Below, piece after piece: positions 49,401-63,959 of a stretch of 64,000 nucleotides of DNA. Origin of the DNA: Crossaster papposus (Eukaryota; Echinodermata; Asteroidea; Velatida; Solasteridae); NCBI GenBank assembly GCA_037893245.1, contig JBAIAA010000413.1, positions 434,001-498,000 on the forward strand. Direction: 5' to 3'. Position numbers and translations under genes: made by a program. The number at the start of each line of letters is the position of its first letter. Position 1 is the first letter of the stretch. The notes beneath the pieces were generated by a model. The model saw only the letters and a list, made by a program, of their open reading frames with translations, did no database searches and was not told where the DNA came from.

Positions 49401-49865
49401 CTTTTCAATTTTTAGTAGGTTAGCCAATTACATTTTTTAATATTCACACCGAAAGAAACACACCTCCCGAAAAGTGATACTTCCCGAGCCTGCAAGCAGC
49501 CATTTTACAAATGGCATCCCTCCACGTTCTAGGGCAATTAGGACCCATTTTTCAACCGTAATTTTGTCAAGTCTGCCCTCGGATTGAAGCTCAAAAACAA
49601 GGGAGTTGATCCAATGCTATATTTACACAATCCCACCATTTCTTTCACCAAACGGCATCCGTTTTCAAAAGAAATTGTGGGGGCACTTTTAATGCAAATG
49701 AGCTAGCGTAGAAATGTTCCTTACAATTAGGGTGGTGCACCCTATAGGGTGCACCTGCCTAATTCAAGTCCCATTGAAAACAGTGTAAAATCAACAATGT
49801 TCACGACCAAGTTTCTTGCACACCGACATCACTGGGGTTTCTCAAACAACAATCAGATTATTGTC
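46464..49865 (+). repeat. Satellite copies 96-102: transition zone
   Basis: The order is A, A, B, B, B, B, A. Regular trimer structure ends here and private variants rise: copy 98 breaks the palindrome (47806), copy 99 has at least four changes, copy 100 has GATCGTATG (48640) and copy 102 has AAACAAGGG. This is the last region dominated by family B before family C takes over. Confidence 0.88.
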
Positions 49866-52800
49866 TTGGTCTTTATCTTTCCATTTCTTTTCAATTTTTA
49901 GTAGGTTAGCCAATTACATTTTTTAATATTCACACCGAAAGAAACACACCTCCCGAAAAGTGATACTTCCCGAGCCTGCAAGCAGCCATTTTACAAATGG
50001 CATCCCTCCACGTTCTAGGGCAATTAGGACCCATTTTTCAACCGTAATTTTGTCAAGTCTGCCCTCGGATTGAAGCTCAAGAACCAGGGAGTTGATCCTA
50101 TGCTATATTTACACAATCCCACCATTTCTTTCACCAAACGGCATCCGTTTTCAAAAGAAATTGTGGGGGCACTTTTAATGCAAATGAGCTAGCGTAGAAA
50201 TTTTCCTTACAATTAGGGTGGTGCACCCTATAGGGTGCACCTGCCTAATTCAAGTCCCATTGAAAACAGTGTAAAATCAACAATGTTCACGACCAAGTTT
50301 CTTGCACACCGACATCACTGGGGTTTCTCAAACAACAATCAGATTATTGTCTTGGTCTTTATCTTTCCATTTCTTTTCAATTTTTAGTAGGTTAGCCAAT
50401 TACATTTTTTAATATTCACACCGAAAGAAACACACCTCCCGAAAAGTGATACTTCCCGAGCCTGCAAGCAGCCATTTTACAAATGGCATCCCTCCACGTT
50501 CTAGGGCAATTAGGACCCATTTTTCAACCGTAATTTTGTCAAGTCTGCCCTCGGATTGAAGCTCAAAAACCAGGGAGTTGATCCAATGCTATATTTACAC
50601 AATCCCACCATTTCTTTCACCAAACGGCATCCGTTTTCAAAAGAAATTGTGGGGGCACTTTTAATGCAAATGAGCTAGCGTAGAAATGTTCCTTACAATT
50701 AGGGTGGTGCACCCTATAGGGTGCACCTGCCTAATTCAAGTCCCATTGAAAACAGTGTAAAATCAACAATGTTCACGACCAAGTTTCTTGCACACCGACA
50801 TCACTGGGGTTTCTCAAACAACAATCAGATTATTGTCTTGGTCTTTATCTTTCCATTTCTTTTCAATTTTTAGTAGGTTAGCCAATTACATTTTTTAATA
50901 TTCACACCGAAAGAAACACACCTCCCGAAAAGTGATACTTCCCGAGCCTGCAAGCAGCCATTTTACAAATGGCATCCCTCCACGTTCTAGGGCAATTAGG
51001 ACCCATTTTTCAACCGTAATTTTGTCAAGTCTGCCCTCGGATTGAAGCTCAAAAACCAGGGAGTTGATCCTATGCTATATTTACACAATCCCACCATTTC
51101 TTTCACCAAACGGCATCCGTTTTCAAAAGAAATTGTGGGGGCACTTTTAATGCAAATGAGCTAGCGTAGAAATTTTCCTTACAATTAGGGTGGTGCACCC
51201 TATAGGGTGCACCTGCCTAATTCAAGTCCCATTGAAAACAGTGTAAAATCAACAATGTTCACGACCAAGTTTCTTGCACACCGACATCACTGGGGTTTCT
51301 CAAACAACAATCAGATTATTGTCTTGGTCTTTATCTTTCCATTTCTTTTCAATTTTTAGTAGGTTAGCCAATTACATTTTTTAATATTCACACCGAAAGA
51401 AACACACCTCCCGAAAAGTGATACTTCCCGAGCCTGCAAGCAGCCATTTTACAAATGGCATCCCTCCACGTTCTAGGGCAATTAGGACCCATTTTTCAAC
51501 CGTAATTTTGTCAAGTCTGCCCTCGGATTGAAGCTCAAAAACCAGGGAGTTGATCCTATGCTATATTTACACAATCCCACCATTTCTTTCACCAAACGGC
51601 ATCCGTTTTCAAAAGAAATGGTGGGGGCACTTTTAATGCAAATGAGCTAGCGTAGAAATGTTCCTTACAATTAGGGTGGTGCACCCTATAGGGTGCACCT
51701 GCCTAATTCAAGTCCCATTGAAAACAGTGTAAAATCAACAATGTTCACGACCAAGTTTCTTGCACACCGACATCACTGGGGTTTCTCAAACAACAATCAG
51801 ATTATTGTCTTGATCTTTATCTTTCCATTTCTTTTCAATTTTTAGTAGGTTAGCCAATTACATTTTATAATATTCACACCGAAAGAAACACACCTCCCGA
51901 AAAGTGATACTTCCCGAGCCTGCAAGCAGCCATTTTACAAATGGCATCCCTCCACGTTCTAGGGCAATTAGGACCCATTTTTCAACCGTAATTTTGTCAA
52001 GTCTGCCCTCGGATTGAAGCTCAAAAACCAGGGAGTTGATCCTATGCTATATTTACACAATCCCACCATTTCTTTCACCAAACGGCATCCGTTTTCAAAA
52101 GAAATTGTGGGGGCACTTTTAATGCAAATGAGCTAGCGTAGAAATGTTCCTTACAATTAGGGTGGTGCACCCTATAGGGTGCACCTGCCTAATTCAAGTC
52201 CCATTGAAAACAGTGTAAAATCAACAATGTTCACGACCAAGTTTCTTGCACACCGACATCACTGGGGTTTCTCAAACAACAATCAGATTATTGTCTTGGT
52301 CTTTATCTTTCCATTTCTTTTCAATTTTTAGTAGGTTAGCCAATTACATTTTTTAATATTCACACCGAAAGAAACACACCTCCCGAAAAGTGATACTTCC
52401 CGAGCCTGCAAGCAGCCATTTTACAAATGGCATCCCTCCACGTTCTAGGGCAATTAGGACCCATTTTTCAACCGTAATTTTGTCAAGTCTGCCCTCGGAT
52501 TGAAGCTCAAAAACCAGGGAGTTGATCCAATGCTATATTTACACAATCCCACCATTTCTTTCACCAAACGGCATCCGTTTTCAAAAGAAATTGTGGGGGC
52601 ACTTTTAATGCAAATGAGCTAGCGTAGAAATGTTCCTTACAATTAGGGTGGTGCACCCTATAGGGTGCACCTGCCTAATTCAAGTCCCATTGAAAACAGT
52701 GTAAAATCAACAATGTTCACGACCAAGTTTCTTGCACACCGACATCACTGGGGTTTCTCAAACAACAATCAGATTATTGTCTTGGTCTTTATCTTTCCAT

Positions 52801-55800
52801 TTCTTTTCAATTTTTAGTAGGTTAGCCAATTACATTTTTTAATATTCACACCGAAAGAAACACACCTCCCGAAAAGTGATACTTCCCGAGCCTGCAAGCA
52901 GCCATTTTACAAATGGCATCCCTCCACGTTCTAGGGCAATTAGGACCCATTTTTCAACCGTAATTTTGTCAAGTCTGCCCTCGGATTGAAGCTCAAAAAC
53001 CAGGGAGTTGATCCAATGCTATATTTACACAATCCCACCATTTCTTTCACCAAACGGCATCCGTTTTCAAAAGAAATTTTGGGGGCACTTTTAATGCAAA
53101 TGAGCTAGCGTAGAAATGTTCCTTACAATTAGGGTGGTGCACCCTATAGGGTGCACCTGCCTAATTCAAGTCCCATTGAAAACAGTGTAAAATCAACAAT
53201 GTTCACGACCAAGTTTCTTGCACACCGACATCACTGGGGTTTCTCAAACAACAATCAGATTATTGTCTTGGTCTTTATCTTTCCATTTCTTTTCAATTTT
53301 TAGTAGGTTAGCCAATTACATTTTTTAATATTCACACCGAAAGAAACACACCTCCCGAAAAGTGATACTTCCCGAGCCTGCAAGCAGCCATTTTACAAAT
53401 GGCATCCCTCCACGTTCTAGGGCAATTAGGACCCATTTTTCAACCGTAATTTTGTCAAGTCTGCCCTCGGATTGAAGCTCAAAAACCAGGGAGTTGATCC
53501 TATGCTATATTTACACAATCCCACCATTTCTTTCACCAAACGGCATCCGTTTTCAAAAGAAATTGTGGGGGCACTTTTAATGCAAATGAGCTAGCGTAGA
53601 AATTTTCCTTACAATTAGGGTGGTGCACCCTATAGGGTGCACCTGCCTAATTCAAGTCCCATTGAAAACAGTGTAAAATCAACAATGTTCACGACCAAGT
53701 TTCTTGCACACCGACATCACTGGGGTTTCTCAAACAACAATCAGATTATTGTCTTGGTCTTTATCTTTCCATTTCTTTTCAATTTTTAGTAGGTTAGCCA
53801 ATTACATTTTTTAATATTCACACCGAAAGAAACACACCTCCCGAAAAGTGATACTTCCCGAGCCTGCAAGCAGCCATTTTACAAATGGCATCCCTCCACG
53901 TTCTAGGGCAATTAGGACCCATTTTTCAACCGTAATTTTGTCAAGTCTGCCCTCGGATTGAAGCTCAAAAACCAGGGAGTTGATCCTATGCTATATTTAC
54001 ACAATCCCACCATTTCTTTCACCAAACGGCATCCGTTTTCAAAAGAAATGGTGGGGGCACTTTTAATGCAAATGAGCTAGCGTAGAAATGTTCATTACAA
54101 TTAGGGTGGTGCACCCTATAGGGTGCACCTGCCTAATTCAAGTCCCATTGAAAACAGTGTAAAATCAACAATGTTCACGACCAAGTTTCTTGCACACCGA
54201 CATCACTGGGGTTTCTCAAACAACAATCAGATTATTGTCTTGATCTTTATCTTTCCATTTCTTTTCAATTTTTAGTAGGTTAGCCAATTACATTTTTTAA
54301 TATTCACACCGAAAGAAACACACCTCCCGAAAAGTGATACTTCCCGAGCCTGCAAGCAGCCATTTTACAAATGGCATCCCTCCACGTTCTAGGGCAATTA
54401 GGACCCATTTTTCAACCGTAATTTTGTCAAGTCTGCCCTCGGATTGAAGCTCAAAAACCAGGGAGTTGATCCTATGCTATATTTACACAATCCCACCATT
54501 TCTTTCACCAAACGGCATCCGTTTTCAAAAGAAATTGTGGGGGCACTTTTAATGCAAATGAGCTAGCGTAGAAATGTTCCTTACAATTAGGGTGGTGCAC
54601 CCTATAGGGTGCACCTGCCTAATTCAAGTCCCATTGAAAACAGTGTAAAATCAACAATGTTCACGACCAAGTTTCTTGCACACCGACATCACTGGGGTTT
54701 CTCAAACAACAATCAGATTATTGTCTTGGTCTTTATCTTTCCATTTCTTTTCAATTTTTAGTAGGTTAGCCAATTACATTTTTTAATATTCACACCGAAA
54801 GAAACACACCTCCCGAAAAGTGATACTTCCCGAGCCTGCAAGCAGCCATTTTACAAATGGCATCCCTCCACGTTCTAGGGCAATTAGGACCCATTTTTCA
54901 ACCGTAATTTTGTCAAGTCTGCCCTCGGATTGAAGCTCAAAAACCAGGGAGTTGATCCAATGCTATATTTACACAATCCCACCATTTCTTTCACCAAACG
55001 GCATCCGTTTTCAAAAGAAATTGTGGGGGCACTTTTAATGCAAATGAGCTAGCGTAGAAATGTTCCTTACAATTAGGGTGGTGCACCCTATAGGGTGCAC
55101 CTGCCTAATTCAAGTCCCATTGAAAACAGTGTAAAATCAACAATGTTCACGACCAAGTTTCTTGCACACCGACATCACTGGGGTTTCTCAAACAACAATC
55201 AGATTATTGTCTTGATCTTTATCTTTCCATTTCTTTTCAATTTTTAGTAGGTTAGCCAATTACATTTTGTAATATTCACACCGAAAGAAACACACCTCCC
55301 GAAAAGTGATACTTCCCGAGCCTGCAAGCAGCCATTTTACAAATGGCATCCCTCCACGTTCTAGGGCAATTAGGACCCATTTTTCAACCGTAATTTTGTC
55401 AAGTCTGCCCTCGGATTGAAGCTCAAAAACCAGGGAGTTGATCCTATGCTATATTTACACAATCCCACCATTTCTTTCACCAAACGGCATCCGTTTTCAA
55501 AGGAAATTGTGGGGGCACTTTTAATGCAAATGAGCTAGCGTAGAAATTTTCCTTACAATTAGGGTGGTGCACCCTATAGGGTGCACCTGCCTAATTCAAG
55601 TCCCATTGAAAACAGTGTAAAATCAACAATGTTCACGACCAAGTTTCTTGCACACCGACATCACTGGGGTTTCTCAAACAACAATCAGATTATTGTCTTG
55701 GTCTTTATCTTTCCATTTCTTTTCAATTTTTAGTAGGTTAGCCAATTACATTTTTTAATATTCACACCGAAAGAAACACACCTCCCGAAAAGTGATACTT

Positions 55801-58613
55801 CCCGAGCCTGCAAGCAGCCATTTTACAAATGGCATCCCTCCACGTTCTAGGGCAATTAGGACCCATTTTTCAACCGTAATTTTGTCAAGTCTGCCCTCGG
55901 ATTGAAGCTCAAAAACCAGGGAGTTGATCCTATGCTATATTTACACAATCCCACCATTTCTTTCACCAAACGGCATCCGTTTTCAAAAGAAATGGTGGGG
56001 GCACTTTTAATGCAAATGAGCTAGCGTAGAAATGTTCATTACAATTAGGGTGGTGCACCCTATAGGGTGCACCTGCCTAATTCAAGTCCCATTGAAAACA
56101 GTGTAAAATCAACAATGTTCACGACCAAGTTTCTTGCACACCGACATCACTGGGGTTTCTCAAACAACAATCAGATTATTGTCTTGATCTTTATCTTTCC
56201 ATTTCTTTTCAATTTTTAGTAGGTTAGCCAATTACATTTTTTAATATTCACACCGAAAGAAACACACCTCCCGAAAAGTGATACTTCCCGAGCCTGCAAG
56301 CAGCCATTTTACAAATGGCATCCCTCCACGTTCTAGGGCAATTAGGACCCATTTTTCAACCGTAATTTTGTCAAGTCTGCCCTCGGATTGAAGCTCAAAA
56401 ACCAGGGAGTTGATCCTATGCTATATTTACACAATCCCACCATTTCTTTCACCAAACGGCATCCGTTTTCAAAAGAAATTGTGGGGGCACTTTTAATGCA
56501 AATGAGCTAGCGTAGAAATGTTCCTTACAATTAGGGTGGTGCACCCTATAGGGTGCACCTGCCTAATTCAAGTCCCATTGAAAACAGTGTAAAATCAACA
56601 ATGTTCACGACCAAGTTTCTTGCACACCGACATCACTGGGGTTTCTCAAACAACAATCAGATTATTGTCTTGGTCTTTATCTTTCCATTTCTTTTCAATT
56701 TTTAGTAGGTTAGCCAATTACATTTTTTAATATTCACACCGAAAGAAACACACCTCCCGAAAAGTGATACTTCCCGAGCCTGCAAGCAGCCATTTTACAA
56801 ATGGCATCCCTCCACGTTCTAGGGCAATTAGGACCCATTTTTCAACCGTAATTTTGTCAAGTCTGCCCTCGGATTGAAGCTCAAAAACCAGGGAGTTGAT
56901 CCAATGCTATATTTACACAATCCCACCATTTCTTTCACCAAACGGCATCCGTTTTCAAAAGAAATTGTGGGGGCACTTTTAATGCAAATGAGCTAGCGTA
57001 GAAATGTTCCTTACAATTAGGGTGGTGCACCCTATAGGGTGCACCTGCCTAATTCAAGTCCCATTGAAAACAGTGTAAAATCAACAATGTTCACGACCAA
57101 GTTTCTTGCACACCGACATCACTGGGGTTTCTCAAACAACAATCAGATTATTGTCTTGGTCTTTATCTTTCCATTTCTTTTCAATTTTTAGTAGGTTAGC
57201 CAATTACATTTTTTAATATTCACACCGAAAGAAACACACCTCCCGAAAAGTGATACTTCCCGAGCCTGCAAGCAGCCATTTTACAAATGGCATCCCTCCA
57301 CGTTCTAGGGCAATTAGGACCCATTTTTCAACCGTAATTTTGTCAAGTCTGCCCTCGGATTGAAGCTCAAAAACCAGGGAGTTGATCCTATGCTATATTT
57401 ACACAATCCCACCATTTCTTTCACCAAACGGCATCCGTTTTCAAAAGAAATTGTGGGGGCACTTTTAATGCAAATGAGCTAGCGTAGAAATGTTCCTTAC
57501 AATTAGGGTGGTGCACCCTATAGGGTGCACCTGCCTAATTCAAGTCCCATTGAAAACAGTGTAAAATCAACAATGTTCACGACCAAGTTTCTTGCACACC
57601 GACATCACTGGGGTTTCTCAAACAACAATCAGATTATTGTCTTGATCTTTATCTTTCCATTTCTTTTCAATTTTTAGTAGGTTAGCCAATTACATTTTGT
57701 AATATTCACACCGAAAGAAACACACCTCCCGAAAAGTGATACTTCCCGAGCCTGCAAGCAGCCATTTTACAAATGGCATCCCTCCACGTTCTAGGGCAAT
57801 TAGGACCCATTTTTCAACCGTAATTTTGTCAAGTCTGCCCTCGGATTGAAGCTCAAAAACCAGGGAGTTGATCCTATGCTATATTTACACAATCCCACCA
57901 TTTCTTTCACCAAACGGCATCCGTTTTCAAAAGAAATTGTGGGGGCACTTTTAATGCAAATGAGCTAGCGTAGAAATGTTCCTTACAATTAGGGTGGTGC
58001 ACCCTATAGGGTGCACCTGCCTAATTCAAGTCCCATTGAAAACAGTGTAAAATCAACAATGTTCACGACCAAGTTTCTTGCACACCGACATCACTGGGGT
58101 TTCTCAAACAACAATCAGATTATTGTCTTGGTCTTTATCTTTCCATTTCTTTTCAATTTTTAGTAGGTTAGCCAATTACATTTTTTAATATTCACACCGA
58201 AAGAAACACACCTCCCGAAAAGTGATACTTCCCGAGCCTGCAAGCAGCCATTTTACAAATGGCATCCCTCCACGTTCTAGGGCAATTAGGACCCATTTTT
58301 CAACCGTAATTTTGTCAAGTCTGCCCTCGGATTGAAGCTCAAAAACCAGGGAGTTGATCCAATGCTATATTTACACATTCCCACCATTTCTTTCACCAAA
58401 CGGCATCCGTTTTCAAAAGAAATTGTGGGGGCACTTTTAATGCAAATGAGCTAGCGTAGAAATGTTCCTTACAATTAGGGTGGTGCACCCTATAGGGTGC
58501 ACCTGCCTAATTCAAGTCCCATTGAAAACAGTGTAAAATCAACAATGTTCACGACCAAGTTTCTTGCACACCGACATCACTGGGGTTTCTCAAACAACAA
58601 TCAGATTATTGTC

Positions 58614-59099
58614 TTGGTCTTTATCTTTCCATTTCTTTTCAATTTTTAGTAGGTTAGCCAATTACATTTTTTAATATTCACACCGAAAGAAACACACCTC
58701 CCGAAAAGTGATACTTCCCGAGCCTGCAAGCAGCCATTTTACAAATGGCATCCCTCCACGTTCTAGGGCAATTAGGACCCATTTTTCAACCGTAATTTTG
58801 TCAAGTCTGCCCTCGGATTGAAGCTCAAAAACCAGGGAGTTGATCCTATGCTATATTTACACAATCCCACCATTTCTTTCACCAAACGGCATCCGTTTTC
58901 AAAAGAAATTGTGGGGGCACTTTTAATGCAAATGAGCTAGCGTAGAAATGTTCCTTACAATTAGGGTGGTGCACCCTATAGGGTGCACCTGCCTAATTCA
59001 AGTCCCATTGAAAACAGTGTAAAATCAACAATGTTCACGACCAAGTTTCTTGCACACCGACATCACTGGGGTTTCTCAAACAACAATCAGATTATTGTC
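58614..59099 (+). repeat. Reference family C monomer (copy 121)
   Basis: Clean example of family C, which carries G at offset 202 (as in A) and T at offset 234 (as in B). About 18 copies are of this type: copy 5 (1945-2430) and 17 copies right of 49866. Because only three of the four possible site combinations occur, C can be read as a single-step intermediate between A and B as easily as a recombinant. Six C copies (107, 112, 114, 116, 119, 126) share a further variant, TTGATC for TTGGTC, at their left end. Confidence 0.9.
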
Positions 59100-62000
59100 T
59101 TGGTCTTTATCTTTCCATTTCTTTTCAATTTTTAGTAGGTTAGCCAATTACATTTTTTAATATTCACACCGAAAGAAACACACCTCCCGAAAAGTGATAC
59201 TTCCCGAGCCTGCAAGCAGCCATTTTACAAATGGCATCCCTCCACGTTCTAGGGCAATTAGGACCCATTTTTCAACCGTAATTTTGTCAAGTCTGCCCTC
59301 GGATTGAAGCTCAAAAACCAGGGAGTTGATCCTATGCTATATTTACACAATCCCACCATTTCTTTCACCAAACGGCATCCGTTTTCAAAAGAAATTGTGG
59401 GGGCACTTTTAATGCAAATGAGCTAGCGTAGAAATGTTCCTTACAATTAGGGTGGTGCACCCTATAGGGTGCACCTGCCTAATTCAAGTCCCATTGAAAA
59501 CAGTGTAAAATCAACAATGTTCACGACCAAGTTTCTTGCACACCGACATCACTGGGGTTTCTCAAACAACAATCAGATTATTGTCTTGGTCTTTATCTTT
59601 CCATTTCTTTTCAATTTTTAGTAGGTTAGCCAATTACATTTTTTAATATTCACACCGAAAGAAACACACCTCCCGAAAAGTGATACTTCCCGAGCCTGCA
59701 AGCAGCCATTTTACAAATGGCATCCCTCCACGTTCTAGGGCAATTAGGACCCATTTTTCAACCGTAATTTTGTCAAGTCTGCCCTCGGATTGAAGCTCAA
59801 AAACCAGGGAGTTGATCCAATGCTATATTTACACAATCCCACCATTTCTTTCACCAAACGGCATCCGTTTTCAAAAGAAATTGTGGGGGCACTTTTAATG
59901 CAAATGAGCTAGCGTAGAAATGTTCCTTACAATTAGGGTGGTGCACCCTATAGGGTGCACCTGCCTAATTCAAGTCCCATTGAAAACAGTGTAAAATCAA
60001 CAATGTTCACGACCAAGTTTCTTGCACACCGACATCACTGGGGTTTCTCAAACAACAATCAGATTATTGTCTTGGTCTTTATCTTTCCATTTCTTTTCAA
60101 TTTTTAGTAGGTTAGCCAATTACATTTTTTAATATTCACACCGAAAGAAACACACCTCCCGAAAAGTGATACTTCCCGAGCCTGCAAGCAGCCATTTTAC
60201 AAATGGCATCCCTCCACGTTCTAGGGCAATTAGGACCCATTTTTCAACCGTAATTTTGTCAAGTCTGCCCTCAGATTGAAGCTCAAAAACCAGGGAGTTG
60301 ATCGTATGCTATATTTACACAATCCCACCATTTCTTTCACCAAACGGCATCCGTTTTCAAAAGAAATTGTGGGGGCACTTTTAATGCAAATGAGCTAGCG
60401 TAGAAATGTTCCTTACAATTAGGGTGGTGCACCCTATAGGGTGCACCTGCCTAATTCAAGTCCCATTGAAAACAGTGTAAAATCAACAATGTTCACGACC
60501 AAGTTTCTTGCACACCGACATCACTGGGGTTTCTCAAACAACAATCAGATTATTGTCTTGGTCTTTATCTTTCCATTTCTTTTCAATTTTTAGTAGGTTA
60601 GCCAATTACATTTTTTAATATTCACACCGAAAGAAACACACCTCCCGAAAAGTGATACTTCCCGAGCCTGCAAGCAGCCATTTTACAAATGGCATCCCTC
60701 CACGTTCTAGGGCAATTAGGACCCATTTTTCAACCGTAATTTTGTCAAGTCTGCCCTCGGATTGAAGCTCAAAAACCAGGGAGTTGATCCTATGCTATAT
60801 TTACACAATCCCACCATTTCTTTCACCAAACGGCATCCGTTTTCAAAAGAAATGGTGGGGGCACTTTTAATGCAAATGAGCTAGCGTAGAAATGTTCCTT
60901 ACAATTAGGGTGGTGCACCCTATAGGGTGCACCTGCCTAATTCAAGTCCCATTGAAAACAGTGTAAAATCAACAATGTTCACGACCAAGTTTCTTGCACA
61001 CCGACATCACTGGGGTTTCTCAAACAACAATCAGATTATTGTCTTGATCTTTATCTTTCCATTTCTTTTCAATTTTTAGTAGGTTAGCCAATTACATTTT
61101 TTAATATTCACACCGAAAGAAACACACCTCCCGAAAAGTGATACTTCCCGAGCCTGCAAGCAGCCATTTTACAAATGGCATCCCTCCACGTTCTAGGGCA
61201 ATTAGGACCCAATTTTCAACCGTAATTTTGTCAAGTCTGCCCTCGGATTGAAGCTCAAAAACCAGGGAGTTGATCCTATGCTATATTTACACAATCCCAC
61301 CATTTCTTTCACCAAACGGCATCCGTTTTCAAAAGAAATTGTGGGGGCACTTTTAATGCAAATGAGCTAGCGTAGAAATGTTCCTTAAAATTAGGGTGGT
61401 GCACCCTATAGGGTGCACCTGCCTAATTCAAGTCCCATTGAAAACAGTGTAAAATCAACAATGTTCACGACCAAGTTTCTTGCACACCGACATCACTGGG
61501 GTTTCTCAAACAACAATCAGATTATTGTCTTGGTCTTTATCTTTCCATTTCTTTTCAATTTTTAGTAGGTTAGCCAATTACATTTTTTAATATTCACACC
61601 GAAAGAAACACACCTCCCGAAAAGTGATACTTCCCGAGCCTGCAAGCAGCCATTTTACAAATGGCATCCCTCCACGTTCTAGGGCAATTAGGACCCATTT
61701 TTCAACCGTAATTTTGTCAAGTCTGCCCTCGGATTGAAGCTCAAAAACCAGGGAGTTGATCCAATGCTATATTTACACAATCCCACCATTTCTTTCACCA
61801 AACGGCATCCGTTTTCAAAAGAAATTGTGGGGGCACTTTTAATGCAAATGAGCTAGCGTAGAAATGTTCCTTACAATTAGGGTGGTGCACCCTATAGGGT
61901 GCACCTGCCTAATTCAAGTCCCATTGAAAACAGTGTAAAATCAACAATGTTCACGACCAAGTTTCTTGCACACCGACATCACTGGGGTTTCTCAAACAAC

Positions 62001-63959
62001 AATCAGATTATTGTCTTGGTCTTTATCTTTCCATTTCTTTTCAATTTTTAGTAGGTTAGCCAATTACATTTTTTAATATTCACACCGAAAGAAACACACC
62101 TCCCGAAAAGTGATACTTCCCGAGCCTGCAAGCAGCCATTTTACAAATGGCATCCCTCCACGTTCTAGGGCAATTAGGACCCATTTTTCAACCGTAATTT
62201 TGTCAAGTCTGCCCTCGGATTGAAGCTCAAAAACCAGGGAGTTGATCCTATGCTATATTTACACAATCCCACCATTTCTTTCACCAAACGGCATCCGTTT
62301 TCAAAAGAAATTGTGGGGGCACTTTTAATGCAAATGAGCTAGCGTAGAAATGTTCCTTACAATTAGGGTGGTGCACCCTATAGGGTGCACCTGCCTAATT
62401 CAAGTCCCATTGAAAACAGTGTAAAATCAACAATGTTCACGACCAAGTTTCTTGCACACCGACATCACTGGGGTTTCTCAAACAACAATCAGATTATTGT
62501 CTTGGTCTTTATCTTTCCATTTCTTTTCAATTTTTAGTAGGTTAGCCAATTACATTTTTTAATATTCACACCGAAAGAAACACACCTCCCGAAAAGTGAT
62601 ACTTCCCGAGCCTGCAAGCAGCCATTTTACAAATGGCATCCCTCCACGTTCTAGGGCAATTAGGACCCATTTTTCAACCGTAATTTTGTCAAGTCTGCCC
62701 TCGGATTGAAGCTCAAAAACCAGGGAGTTGATCCAATGCTATATTTACACAATCCCACCATTTCTTTCACCAAACGGCATCCGTTTTCAAAAGAAATTGT
62801 GGGGGCACTTTTAATGCAAATGAGCTAGCGTAGAAATGTTCCTTACAATTAGGGTGGTGCACCCTATAGGGTGCACCTGCCTAATTCAAGTCCCATTGAA
62901 AACAGTGTAAAATCAACAATGTTCACGACCAAGTTTCTTGCACACCGACATCACTGGGGTTTCTCAAACAACAATCAGATTATTGTCTTGGTCTTTATCT
63001 TTCCATTTCTTTTCAATTTTTAGTAGGTTAGCCAATTACATTTTTTAATATTCACACCGAAAGAAACACACCTCCCGAAAAGTGATACTTCCCGAGCCTG
63101 CAAGCAGCCATTTTACAAATGGCATCCCTCCACGTTCTAGGGCAATTAGGACCCATTTTTCAACCGTAATTTTGTCAAGTCTGCCCTCGGATTGAAGCTC
63201 AAAAACCAGGGAGTTGATCCAATGCTATATTTACACAATCCCACCATTTCTTTCACCAAACGGCATCCGTTTTCAAAAGAAATTGTGGGGGCACTTTTAA
63301 TGCAAATGAGCTAGCGTAGAAATGTTCCTTACAATTAGGGTGGTGCACCCTATAGGGTGCACCTGCCTAATTCAAGTCCCATTGAAAACAGTGTAAAATC
63401 AACAATGTTCACGACCAAGTTTCTTGCACACCGACATCACTGGGGTTTCTCAAACAACAATCAGATTATTGTCTTGGTCTTTATCTTTCCATTTCTTTTC
63501 AATTTTTAGTAGGTTAGCCAATTACATTTTTTAATATTCACACCGAAAGAAACACACCTCCCGAAAAGTGATACTTCCCGAGCCTGCAAGCAGCCATTTT
63601 ACAAATGGCATCCCTCCACGTTCTAGGGCAATTAGGACCCATTTTTCAACCGTAATTTTGTCAAGTCTGCCCTCGGATTGAAGCTCAAAAACCAGGGAGT
63701 TGATCCAATGCTATATTTACACAATCCCACCATTTCTTTCACCAAACGGCATCCGTTTTCAAAAGAAATTGTGGGGGCACTTTTAATGCAAATGAGCTAG
63801 CGTAGAAATGTTCCTTACAATTAGGGTGGTGCACCCTATAGGGTGCACCTGCCTAATTCAAGTCCCATTGAAAACAGTGTAAAATCAACAATGTTCACGA
63901 CCAAGTTTCTTGCACACCGACATCACTGGGGTTTCTCAAACAACAATCAGATTATTGTC

